IMG/VR virus record: IMGVR_UViG_3300007517_000005
Span: 21,512 to 85,511 of that record
Strand: one strand, 5' to 3'
Origin: a virus
DNA: 64,000 nucleotides
A program made the translations under genes and the position numbers. Numbering within the stretch: the first letter of the stretch is position 1; every line of letters begins with the position of its first letter. Below, one piece after another: positions 19,536 through 26,684 of the stretch. The notes under the pieces are model-generated. The model was not told where the DNA came from. It did no database searches and was given only the letters and a program-made list of their open reading frames with translations.

Positions 19536-19714
19536 AAGTAGACGCGCACCTTAATGACGATGGCTTAGGTGTTGTAGGTAAGCTGGTACTATATGACTAT
19601 AGAGTAGAACTTGAAGGGGATCTTATTACACTACGAACTATTAAGGATACAATATCCCCTCATATCCATTACTTAGCTACATTAATGAAGGCTGCTAAGT
19701 CGCTACGCTCCTAG
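19526..19714 (+). CDS. Unknown small protein
   Basis: A 62-residue protein starting 'MVVEVDAHLNDDGLGVVGKL' with a helical end ('IHYLATLMKAAKSL'). The last residues come from a family B repeat at 19695-19722, which supplies the stop. It overlaps the end of the preceding gene. The two proteins may be fragments of one gene, since the second continues the same beta-rich style in a different frame. Confidence 0.45.
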   Translation: MVVEVDAHLNDDGLGVVGKLVLYDYRVELEGDLITLRTIKDTISPHIHYLATLMKAAKSLRS

Positions 19715-19722
19715 CGTTGCTA
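19695..19722 (-). repeat. Family B palindromic repeat
   Basis: Copy of family B (AAGTCGCTACGCTCCTAGCG then TTGCTA) covering the 3' end of the gene at 19526-19714. Confidence 0.8.
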
Positions 19723-19753
19723 CTACAACACTAACACTTACGTTAGATAGCTG

Positions 19754-20098
19754 TTAACGACTCTGTGCCTTACTAATAATGGGGGCTAGGTAATCCTCTA
19801 ACATCTTATACGGTAATGTGTTTAATGATGCCTTTACTGTAGCAGGGTGTACTACCCTCCTTATTAAAGATAAACCTACACCGTCTGGATCGTAATGTAC
19901 TAGCACTAGCTCCACCTGCCTTATGTGCGGTGGTACTGTGAATGAGTTAAATACTAATCCCTCTCTAGCTGGTACTACCTCTGAATGTAATACTGTATCC
20001 CCCGCTAGTACACAGTATGATAACTGGTGCCCCTCTAGTAAGTGGGGCGGCTCTTTATTAGCGACCGCCCCACACACTGCACATGCTTGTACTACCAT
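19754..20098 (-). CDS. Small CxxC protein of the tail cluster
   Basis: A 114-residue protein with 'CAVCGAVANKEPPHLLEGH' at the N-terminus (C6-x2-C9 and a later histidine), which may bind zinc, followed by a beta-rich middle ('VELVLVHYDPDGVGLSLI') and a helical end. It is the last gene of a minus-strand cluster of overlapping small genes behind the PAAR gene. Function unknown; a small virion or assembly protein is a guess from position. Confidence 0.6.
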   Translation of the reverse strand: MVVQACAVCGAVANKEPPHLLEGHQLSYCVLAGDTVLHSEVVPAREGLVFNSFTVPPHIRQVELVLVHYDPDGVGLSLIRRVVHPATVKASLNTLPYKMLEDYLAPIISKAQSR

Positions 20099-20364
20099 TG
20101 CACTACCCCCCCTTCCTTGCCCATGTAGTGTATAGAGAAACTATATATCTCCATACTCATACATAACATCGTGATGGCGCATGCCGCATCCTGTACATCC
20201 ACTACATCATCGTAATAGATACCTAGTAAGTACCTATCATCACATTCCTCCATGATTGATATATCTACTGTGGATATATCTTCTAGTAAGGCCTCTATTA
20301 CACCCGGTAAGTACCCTGTATCATCTAAGTCCCTTACCTCTAAACTAGCCTGCTGCTTCAACAT
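20092..20364 (-). CDS. Unknown acidic small protein
   Basis: A 90-residue acidic protein ('ALLEDISTVDISIMEECDDR') of unknown function. Its end overlaps the next gene's start by 7 bases, which suggests translational coupling. AGGAG lies six bases or so before the ATG. Confidence 0.6.
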   Translation of the reverse strand: MLKQQASLEVRDLDDTGYLPGVIEALLEDISTVDISIMEECDDRYLLGIYYDDVVDVQDAACAITMLCMSMEIYSFSIHYMGKEGGVVQW

Positions 20365-20382
20365 CTACTACTCCTATACCTA

Positions 20383-20631
20383 TCACGCTTCACCTACTCT
20401 ACTCAATAATTGACCTAGTACATAGTACAGTACCTTGTACTCCCTCAACATCCCTCTATCTATACCACGACCCCACCTACTTACTAATCTCTCCCTTGTA
20501 CTACGCACATGTTCCTCCTTCTCTAGGGTGTACATTCCTACTGAGTACTGCCCCGCCCTTAATAGACTTAGCCCCTCCTGTCGCTGTACTAACTCTACTA
20601 ACTCAGTACCCCTGCGTGGTATTACACCCAT
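20383..20631 (-). CDS. Unknown small basic protein
   Basis: An 82-residue helical, arginine-rich protein ('KEEHVRSTRERLVSRWGRG') of unknown function. It begins inside the last codons of the 248-residue gene upstream (10-base overlap) and has GGAGAGG before the ATG, so the two are probably translated together. Confidence 0.6.
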   Translation of the reverse strand: MGVIPRRGTELVELVQRQEGLSLLRAGQYSVGMYTLEKEEHVRSTRERLVSRWGRGIDRGMLREYKVLYYVLGQLLSRVGEA

Positions 20632-21368
20632 CCCTTACCTCTCCCTACTAATCCCTTCATCATTACCTTCTCCCGCGTGGGGTCATTGGGGAAGTCAGTA
20701 GGTACGTCATAACCGGGGGGCGTGCCTATACCCGTAGCCTGTATTAGTACATCATCATCTTCATCCTTACCTCGGGGGCCGGGGCTATGACTTACCTCTA
20801 GCACCACCTCCCCATATAACCGCACCTCTAAACTCTCCCCATACCCTAATGTGAATGTTAACTCCCGCTCCTGTACTACTTCCCTATCAGGGCCCCATGC
20901 TATTGCACTACCAGTACTCAACTTATGACTACTACCTATATCTACTAATGCGGGGGGTTTGGGTAACTCAATACCCCCCTTATCGTATAACGTAGGTGGG
21001 TCTATCTCCTCTCGCGTAGGCCTATATAACTTATAGGTAGATGACACCTCTTTACTTCTCAACTCCGTGACCCTCACGTAATCTCTACTACGTGCCCACC
21101 TCGTCAGTGGGTCATATGAACATAGGTTAATCATAGGGATTAATGTACGTACCCGGTACACCTCCCCTAAGTGTGGGACATTAATCTCATCTACCTCTGA
21201 ATCCTCTGCCTCATCTAATTGGGGGATTGAGTACTTCCTCATGAAGACCTTAGTGCCCTGCAGTAATTGCTGCCCCACCTCCCATAACCCTAGGCATGGA
21301 TACTCCTTCTGGATACTCCCATGCTCTATATCACTCATGTCTGGTATCACGCCTGCTATGCCTTCCAT
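20622..21368 (-). CDS. Unknown tail-cluster structural protein
   Basis: A 248-residue protein not recognised by family. It is mixed in structure, with a beta-rich centre ('LTFTLGYGESLEVRLYGEVV') and a glycine/proline-rich C-terminus. It starts two bases after the PAAR gene stop, with GGAG before the ATG, and stands where spike, baseplate or tail-completion proteins usually sit. Confidence 0.6.
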   Translation of the reverse strand: MEGIAGVIPDMSDIEHGSIQKEYPCLGLWEVGQQLLQGTKVFMRKYSIPQLDEAEDSEVDEINVPHLGEVYRVRTLIPMINLCSYDPLTRWARSRDYVRVTELRSKEVSSTYKLYRPTREEIDPPTLYDKGGIELPKPPALVDIGSSHKLSTGSAIAWGPDREVVQERELTFTLGYGESLEVRLYGEVVLEVSHSPGPRGKDEDDDVLIQATGIGTPPGYDVPTDFPNDPTREKVMMKGLVGRGKGWV

Positions 21369-21370
21369 TA

Positions 21371-21628
21371 CTACTCCATTAAGTACTCCATACTCGCTGT
21401 CACTATATTCCCGCCACAGCCTGTCTTATCCCCTAACCTAGCTATAGGCCGCCCATCTAACATATGTACTGGGGAACCTGATACTATCGGCCCGCATGTC
21501 GTCATATCCCCTATACGGGCTATAGGACGGCCATCTAATAAGTGGTCTAGACTACCCGTTAATATGACCCCTACCTTCTTGCATAGATGGCATGTGACCT
21601 TATCACCTACACGCGCTACACCCCTCAA
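21371..21628 (-). CDS. PAAR-domain spike tip protein
   Basis: An 85-residue protein made almost entirely of a PAAR-like repeat: 'ARVGDKVTCH', 'LLDGRPIARIGDMTTCGPIV', then 'MLDGRPIARLGDKTGCGG'. Proteins of this kind cap the spike of contractile injection machines and bind a metal with H and C residues, here probably C13, H14, C45 and C71. This points to a contractile tail. The start is a TTG overlapping the TGA stop of the gene before (TTGA); no in-frame ATG or GTG is available close by. Confidence 0.85.
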   Translation of the reverse strand: MRGVARVGDKVTCHLCKKVGVILTGSLDHLLDGRPIARIGDMTTCGPIVSGSPVHMLDGRPIARLGDKTGCGGNIVTASMEYLME

Positions 21629-22086
21629 TACAGTACCGTTGGTGTCTCTACCAATGGCATAGGCTCGACCTCTGCAGGTACTTCTACTCCCGTATCCATA
21701 GCTCCCACTAACTTACCTTTCAAGTATCTCAGTGATAGATTCTGCCCTGGCATGGGCGTCACCTCAATCACTGTAGGTTGTACACTCATCTTTGTATGGC
21801 CTACGCCTTCCTCTACCTTTGCCTTCAGTACATGGCCATTCTTCTTCTTACCACTGATGGAAGATGGTTCACAGTACAGGGTCAGTACCGGCATCGCTGA
21901 CACATCCTTCTCCCCTATTAGATCTCTCGCCACACGCGGTGATAAGTACTTCATCACCTCAAACCTATCTATAGTACCTAGGGAGATAGTCACATCCTCA
22001 CCCTCTACCACTACACCCAATGCCTTACCTAGTAACACATTACCCCTGTACATCGTGATGCCCATTGTCGTCGATCTCTTAATCAT
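21625..22086 (-). CDS. Unknown tail-associated protein upstream of PAAR
   Basis: A 153-residue beta-rich protein starting 'MIKRSTTMGITMYRGNVLLG'. It overlaps the PAAR gene by four bases. AGGGG precedes the ATG. The position next to a PAAR tip suggests a spike, baseplate or tail-tip role, but no family is recognised. It is the first minus-strand gene of the cluster, facing the plus-strand RlaP-like gene. Confidence 0.6.
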   Translation of the reverse strand: MIKRSTTMGITMYRGNVLLGKALGVVVEGEDVTISLGTIDRFEVMKYLSPRVARDLIGEKDVSAMPVLTLYCEPSSISGKKKNGHVLKAKVEEGVGHTKMSVQPTVIEVTPMPGQNLSLRYLKGKLVGAMDTGVEVPAEVEPMPLVETPTVLY

Positions 22087-22575
22087 CTAATTACCCCTAT
22101 ACACTTGCTTCCATTAGTATAGCCCTTATATAGCTATCTTGTTATCATCACAGCATTCAACCCATAACCACATAAGAAGTAGGCACACATGAAAAGAGCA
22201 CTCGTTGAGAGACATACTGTACTCCTCGCTACAGTCGGCAGTATCGCATATGGTCTGACATTATCTACCTCCGATAAGGATATCAAAGGCATCTGCATCG
22301 CACCCGCTGAATATTACTACGGTCTCAAACAGTTCGAGCAGAAGGATAAAGGCTGGGATGATACAACAGATCTCTCAAGTGGTCTATTCCCAGTCCTTGA
22401 TGGTATTAAAGACTGCACTATATATGAGCTCAAGAAGTTCCTCCGCCTGGCCATGAATAATAACCCCATAGTACTGGAGATGTTATGGCTCAACGATTAT
22501 GAGTACTTATCTACAATAGGGCGTGCACTTGTTCGTAGTAGACATCTATTCCTATCCAAGAAGGTCAAGCATACC

Positions 22576-22602
22576 TTCCCAAGGGTCGTAGCCTACGGCA
22601 CC
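22576..22602 (+). repeat. Family A repeat in frame in the RlaP-like gene
   Basis: Consensus family A copy (AAGGGTCGTAGCCTACGGCA) read as 'PRVVAYGTY'. The same peptide, PRVVAYGT, occurs in the unrelated protein at 56761-57099. Confidence 0.85.
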
Positions 22603-22714
22603 TACATAGGCTACGCATACGCACAACTGAAGAAAGTATCTACACATAAGTCATGGTTACTCAACCCCCCTACTGCTAAGCCTCAAGCTAATGACTATGG
22701 CTTAGATGATGCAC

Positions 22715-22784
22715 ACCTCCCTGTCGGGAGTGCTAACGACCTCCCTGTCGGGAGTGCTAGCAACGCTGTGAGCGTAGCGACTAA
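22715..22784 (+). repeat. Two family C copies and one family B copy in tandem, in frame
   Basis: Two overlapping family C units (CTCCCTGTCGGGAGTGCTAA and CTCCCTGTCGGGAGTGCTAG) run straight into a family B unit (GCAACGCTGTGAGCGTAG). Together they encode the low-complexity segments LPVGSAND, LPVGSASN and AVSVATND inside the RlaP-like protein, probably as a surface loop. Confidence 0.9.
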
Positions 22785-23445
22785 CGACCTCCCCTTAACT
22801 AAGAGTCAGATGGGCTCATTCCTAGAGTACATACTAGTGCTCACTAAAGATAGTATTGAATTCATGGAACCCGTGGCTGAACTCAAGAAGCTACTACTCG
22901 AAGATATAGACCTTACCGCTATCGTTAAACAGAGACCACTAACTACTGATGTTATACCCTATGTGCAGGCATTGACACGTGGTAGTACAAACTTCATGCA
23001 ATTACTACAAGCTAGTCAGGCTTATAGGAAGGCTATCTCTGAGTGGGATAACTACCAACAATGGAAGACTAATAGGAACCCAAAGAGGGCCGCACTTGAA
23101 GCACATTGTGGGTTTGACTCTAAACATGCTGTGCATAGTGCCGCATGGCTGCGACTGCCAAGGAGTGTACGTCTATTACGTCAAGGTCTTGAGGTGTTAC
23201 TACATGGTACCCTCACTGTTGATAGGCGTGGTTGATAGGCGTGACGCGGGTGATGCACCGCAGTTACTCGCTATACGTAATGGTGAGTATACCTATGAGC
23301 AAGTCATTGAGATAACTGATGCCCTATTCCTAGAAGTAGATGAGGCTTATAAACTATCCACTCTACCTCATGGGGTGCATCAGGAACATATAGATATACT
23401 GTGCACACAGTGGGTGCGAGATAGTCTGAGTAATTAACACTACGT

Positions 23446-23640
23446 TTGACCTACCTTTCTGATGTAGAGCACATACCATTACATAATAGATACAATGTCA
23501 CATTGGCCGCAGACCCTAATATTGATTACGTTATGTGGAATGAGTGAGGCCCTGTAGAACATACATGCGGTGTCCCTATACAGATTAGAGTAGTAGGAGA
23601 TGACGCACCTGTATTATTAACTGCCTCCACTCATCGTTAA
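23446..23640 (+). pseudogene. Small gene with an in-frame TGA
   Basis: One reading frame of 65 codons runs from a TTG at 23446 to a TAA at 23638 and is interrupted only by TGA at 23545-23547. Both halves look like protein ('NRYNVTLAADPNIDYVMW' before, 'GVPIQIRVVGDDAPVLL' after). TGA ends many intact genes here, so this is most likely a decayed small gene rather than a changed code. Confidence 0.4.
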
Positions 23641-23656
23641 ACCCAGTACATCATAG

Positions 23657-23800
23657 ATGTCCAGCATCTTTGATGCAGTAGCTATTAAAGCATTAGCATA
23701 CACTATCCATAGTTGTGGTAGTGATTCTGTACCACCACACCTCATTGAAGAGTTTAGAGGGGTGGTACATATTACAATCCCTGACCCGTCGGTTTTATGA
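23657..23800 (+). CDS. Small unknown protein
   Basis: A 47-residue frame starting 'MSSIFDAVAIKALAYTIHS' whose end overlaps the 3' end of the SNase-like gene on the other strand. No family is recognised and no strong ribosome site is seen. Confidence 0.35.
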   Translation: MSSIFDAVAIKALAYTIHSCGSDSVPPHLIEEFRGVVHITIPDPSVL

Positions 23801-24257
23801 TAGCTGCCCCATTAACAGAGGCTAGTAATATAACCGTATCGGGTGCTGCATTGGGGTGTATTATAGTTGTACTAATCCCCCTACCAGCAGCCACATTACC
23901 CGCCTTAGTCAATGTCTCGCACACACTCACACCATCTATCATGGGCGTTATTAACCACCTACCATACTTATCCTTACCGTGTAATAAGAACTTGATCTCT
24001 GTATCTATAGGGAGGGCCGCACTTAATCTACCCCTAGCCTCTACGCCAGCTACTGTCCCCATCTCCGCTGCATAGAACTTCCATAGTCTGCACCTTACCT
24101 TCTTCAAGGTTAGCATCCCATCCCCCTGAATGTAGTAATCAGGTGGTAAGATAGATATACAGGGCATCACTATGGGCGTTAGGTTTATATCTAAGATTAA
24201 TGTATCCCCGTCCACTATGCGCTTGACTATCCCTGCGTGAGCTACTATCTGTTTCAT
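23772..24257 (-). CDS. Staphylococcal nuclease-like (SNase) protein
   Basis: A 161-residue protein with the order of SNase motifs: 'VKRIVDGDTLILD' (D16, D18), 'VRCRLWKFYAAE' (R55 or R57, E65), then 'HGKDKYGRWL' (residues 93-102), the conserved DKYGR segment. These enzymes cut DNA and RNA with calcium. The usual 'DAPE' is replaced by 'YAAE', which keeps the glutamate. A 15-residue loop (residues 33-48) is longer than usual. The C-terminal 35 residues are not part of the core. It is transcribed away from the PD-(D/E)XK gene 20 bases away; AAGGG lies before the ATG. Confidence 0.75.
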   Translation of the reverse strand: MKQIVAHAGIVKRIVDGDTLILDINLTPIVMPCISILPPDYYIQGDGMLTLKKVRCRLWKFYAAEMGTVAGVEARGRLSAALPIDTEIKFLLHGKDKYGRWLITPMIDGVSVCETLTKAGNVAAGRGISTTIIHPNAAPDTVILLASVNGAAIIKPTGQGL

Positions 24258-24276
24258 ACCCTATACCCTTAAGAAC

Positions 24277-25674
24277 ATGACTGATCTGATGACTATGACC
24301 GCACTGGCCTCGGACTGTACCCCACAACAGTTGGCACTAGATTTCATTACCTATAAGGGTTCGCAGTGGGTGCCCATTACTCGTATATACCGCAACACAA
24401 ACTATTACTACAATAATCAGAAGTACCTATCACAACATGGGCAATCCCTTACCCTCACAGGTGTTGAACTACTAGAGTATAAGAACTTATACCATGCACA
24501 GGTAGGGTATAAGTTGAAAGGGCCTCAACTTACTATCGTAGATACCGCTAAGGCAACAGCTTACTTACATCTACTCAATCTTAAATCACACACCCCTTTA
24601 GGGACCGTGAACGACACTTGTGGGCAATCGTGGTTACATGACACTGCTACAGTAACTGATATCACCTCTACCTTAGAGGCATTATTAGAACAGCCAGTAG
24701 ACTCGCTACGCTACCCAGCGTTGCTAGGCTGTCACAATACTATCCTTGCTGACTTGATGCGTATTACACAGGATAAGGGATTGCATTGGACTCCCTATGT
24801 TAATGGCATATACTTACCTATGGTCGAGGCATCACTCGCTAAAGGTATGGAGAAAGATGATTACTCTTCCAATAGCTGGGGCCCTAAATTACCTGGCACC
24901 TCTTACCTACTCAAAGGGGATTACTTACGTACCTTCAAAGATAACTACATTCGTGAGCATGGGTCGTGGCCTTACCCGCGTACCCGCTCCCTCTGTATAG
25001 GGGATTGGGAGCATGCCTATGGTTACTTAGTGCAAGGGAAGAGTACCACTGCTAATGCCTTCCAATCAATGGGCGCTAATAGCATACAGCAAATAGTTAC
25101 TATAGCCCCACCCTGTCCTGAGACGTGGGCCTCTGAAGAGACATTGGTGGATCGTGTGTTTAAGTTGATGGAACTATCCCCCATCAGTATGCAGCGTGAG
25201 GCTTGCTTCAGTAACTCACTCGCTAATACACCCACTACTAGACGTGTAGATGCCATTGAACATGTGCACTCCCCTGATGGTATTAATCGTGTACATGTAT
25301 ATGAGTTCAAGAAGACTAGGATTACAGGGGCCGATGTCTACGATACCGTAGCTGGTAAAGGGTACCTACATCTAGTAAAGGAACAGTACCCTACCTCTAA
25401 AGTGTGCCTATTCATGGTCGGTAATGCTATCGATCCCATGGCACAGCGATTACTTGAGTGCATGTCAGGTGTTGTCTACTTACCACTGAGTACACTACTC
25501 AATCGTATACTCGCCTCCATCATTAACTCCTGGCCGCAGGAAGGGCATTACCAATTACGTAAGCACTACCTCAGTCAGTTCAGTGACATACTCCCGCAGG
25601 AGATGCTATCCGGCCCAGTGCAACACCCACAGATAATAGCTACGTACATTAAACCTCGTACCATAACAACATGA
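24277..25674 (+). CDS. Probable PD-(D/E)XK nuclease
   Basis: A 465-residue protein. The C-terminal third has a restriction-like nuclease core: D325 in 'RRVDAIEHV', then E343-x-K345 in 'VHVYEFKKTRITGADVYDT', then 'GYLHLVKEQYPTSKVCLFMV', which would be the third core strand. The first 300 residues are unrecognised. A family B repeat (24697-24727) is in frame near residue 145 ('DSLRYPALLG'). A role in host DNA breakdown, recombination or defence is possible; the motif does not decide. It overlaps the next gene by four bases (ATGA). Confidence 0.6.
   Translation: MTDLMTMTALASDCTPQQLALDFITYKGSQWVPITRIYRNTNYYYNNQKYLSQHGQSLTLTGVELLEYKNLYHAQVGYKLKGPQLTIVDTAKATAYLHLLNLKSHTPLGTVNDTCGQSWLHDTATVTDITSTLEALLEQPVDSLRYPALLGCHNTILADLMRITQDKGLHWTPYVNGIYLPMVEASLAKGMEKDDYSSNSWGPKLPGTSYLLKGDYLRTFKDNYIREHGSWPYPRTRSLCIGDWEHAYGYLVQGKSTTANAFQSMGANSIQQIVTIAPPCPETWASEETLVDRVFKLMELSPISMQREACFSNSLANTPTTRRVDAIEHVHSPDGINRVHVYEFKKTRITGADVYDTVAGKGYLHLVKEQYPTSKVCLFMVGNAIDPMAQRLLECMSGVVYLPLSTLLNRILASIINSWPQEGHYQLRKHYLSQFSDILPQEMLSGPVQHPQIIATYIKPRTITT
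24697..24727 (-). repeat. Family B repeat in frame in the nuclease gene
   Basis: Reverse family B copy (CGCTACGCTACCCAGCGTTG) inside the PD-(D/E)XK gene without breaking its frame. Confidence 0.8.
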
Positions 25675-25904
25675 CAGTTACACCTCACAATAGAGAGATG
25701 ATCCTGAAACTATGGCTTGTACAGCGTACAGATGGCGTAGAAGAAGATGAAATAGATTCTATGGTCATCGCTTCTCCCACTAGTGAAGATGCTATACGAC
25801 TGTTCTACAAGGCCTGTGCACATAATATATGGTCCCGTCAAAGGGATCTACTCACTACCTGTATTGGTACGAGTAACGATGATAAGCCCTGTATAATACT
25901 CTAA
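25671..25904 (+). CDS. LWLVxRTD-family small protein
   Basis: A 77-residue protein with 'LKLWLVQRTDGVEEDEIDSM' followed by a conserved 'TTCIGTSN' near the end. The same layout occurs twice in the protein at 33714-34235, so this is a small protein family in this genome. Function unknown. The start ATG overlaps the stop of the nuclease gene. Confidence 0.62.
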   Translation: MTVTPHNREMILKLWLVQRTDGVEEDEIDSMVIASPTSEDAIRLFYKACAHNIWSRQRDLLTTCIGTSNDDKPCIIL

Positions 25905-25907
25905 GGT

Positions 25908-26639
25908 ATGACAGATATGCAACATTGGCAGAAGGAACATCCACTATACGCATTGAGCGTACGTAACCCTAAACCTAATAGGAAGTTACTATATGAAGGG
26001 GAAGACTTTGTAGTTAGATGGTCTAAGTATTATATAAAGACGTATGCACGCTGGGATGATGAATTACGTAATGGTAGTAATACCTTTCATGTTCACACTG
26101 ATGTCTATCATGCTAATTCTGATGATAAATCAGAATGTGTATTCCTATCTGATGTACCTGAGCAAGTGGCACGTATACCTCAACATGTACGTGCCCTTCA
26201 GAAGTGGAATGGGTGCCATTCTATAGGCCCCTGGTACTACTTAGAGAATACCGTGTATCTAGCTGGTAATAGAGACTATAATGGATTACTTGAAGGGGAA
26301 GTTAGACAGTTACGTAATGGGAAGACTGGTCAGCTAGTATGGCAACTCTCAGTCCTAGATGATAAGGGCAATGAGGTACCACGTCATACCCTCCAATCTA
26401 TTAACCCAGAAGGTGATACCTGCCCGACTACTGAATATAAACTAGTGTGGCGGCCATGGAATCAGATAGGTAAAGGTAAAGAGAGACAGTTAAATGCTGC
26501 TAGAGAGGTCGCTATATGGCCTGATGCTACTGATGAACAATTGATGTCTGATGACCTGAGACAATTGCTGATTGATAGACACCCTGCCCTAATACAAGAG
26601 TTCCATGGTGTGATAGTGGGGCTGGGGTTCACTTGGTAA
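25908..26639 (+). CDS. Unknown protein
   Basis: A 243-residue protein starting 'MTDMQHWQKEHPLYALSVRN'. It is rich in tryptophan and tyrosine ('WSKYYIKTYARWDDEL', 'GPWYYLENTVYLAG') and mixed in structure, with no motif I recognise. It starts three bases after the LWLV gene and is probably cotranscribed with it and the next gene. Confidence 0.6.
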   Translation: MTDMQHWQKEHPLYALSVRNPKPNRKLLYEGEDFVVRWSKYYIKTYARWDDELRNGSNTFHVHTDVYHANSDDKSECVFLSDVPEQVARIPQHVRALQKWNGCHSIGPWYYLENTVYLAGNRDYNGLLEGEVRQLRNGKTGQLVWQLSVLDDKGNEVPRHTLQSINPEGDTCPTTEYKLVWRPWNQIGKGKERQLNAAREVAIWPDATDEQLMSDDLRQLLIDRHPALIQEFHGVIVGLGFTW

Positions 26640-26684
26640 TATTACACGATACTAATTAGGGGCACTGCACCCTAGGAGAAAGCT

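Larger units (their letters stand above)
22189..23437 (+). pseudogene. RlaP-like nucleotidyltransferase, split by a 13-bp duplication
   Basis: The N-terminus carries the polymerase-beta fold signature: G17-S18 in 'VGSIAYGL' and D29-x-D31 in 'SDKDIKG', followed by 'ELKKFLRLAMNNNPIVLEML', typical of the RlaP/PF10127 nucleotidyltransferases. The frame stops at 23235, but a 13-base tandem duplication (GTTGATAGGCGTG at 23218-23230 and 23231-23243) explains this. Removing one copy restores one 411-residue protein that continues 'TVDRRDAGDAPQLLAIRNG' and has the expected C-terminal helices. Three kinds of palindromic repeat lie in frame inside it, at 22576-22602, 22715-22784 and 23137-23168. The duplication may be a true mutation or an assembly error. 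Confidence 0.8.

Noticed and set aside
23446-23640. A changed genetic code (TGA as sense)
   Set aside because: Many intact genes in the window end in TGA, often in ATGA overlaps, and only one frame shows an internal TGA.
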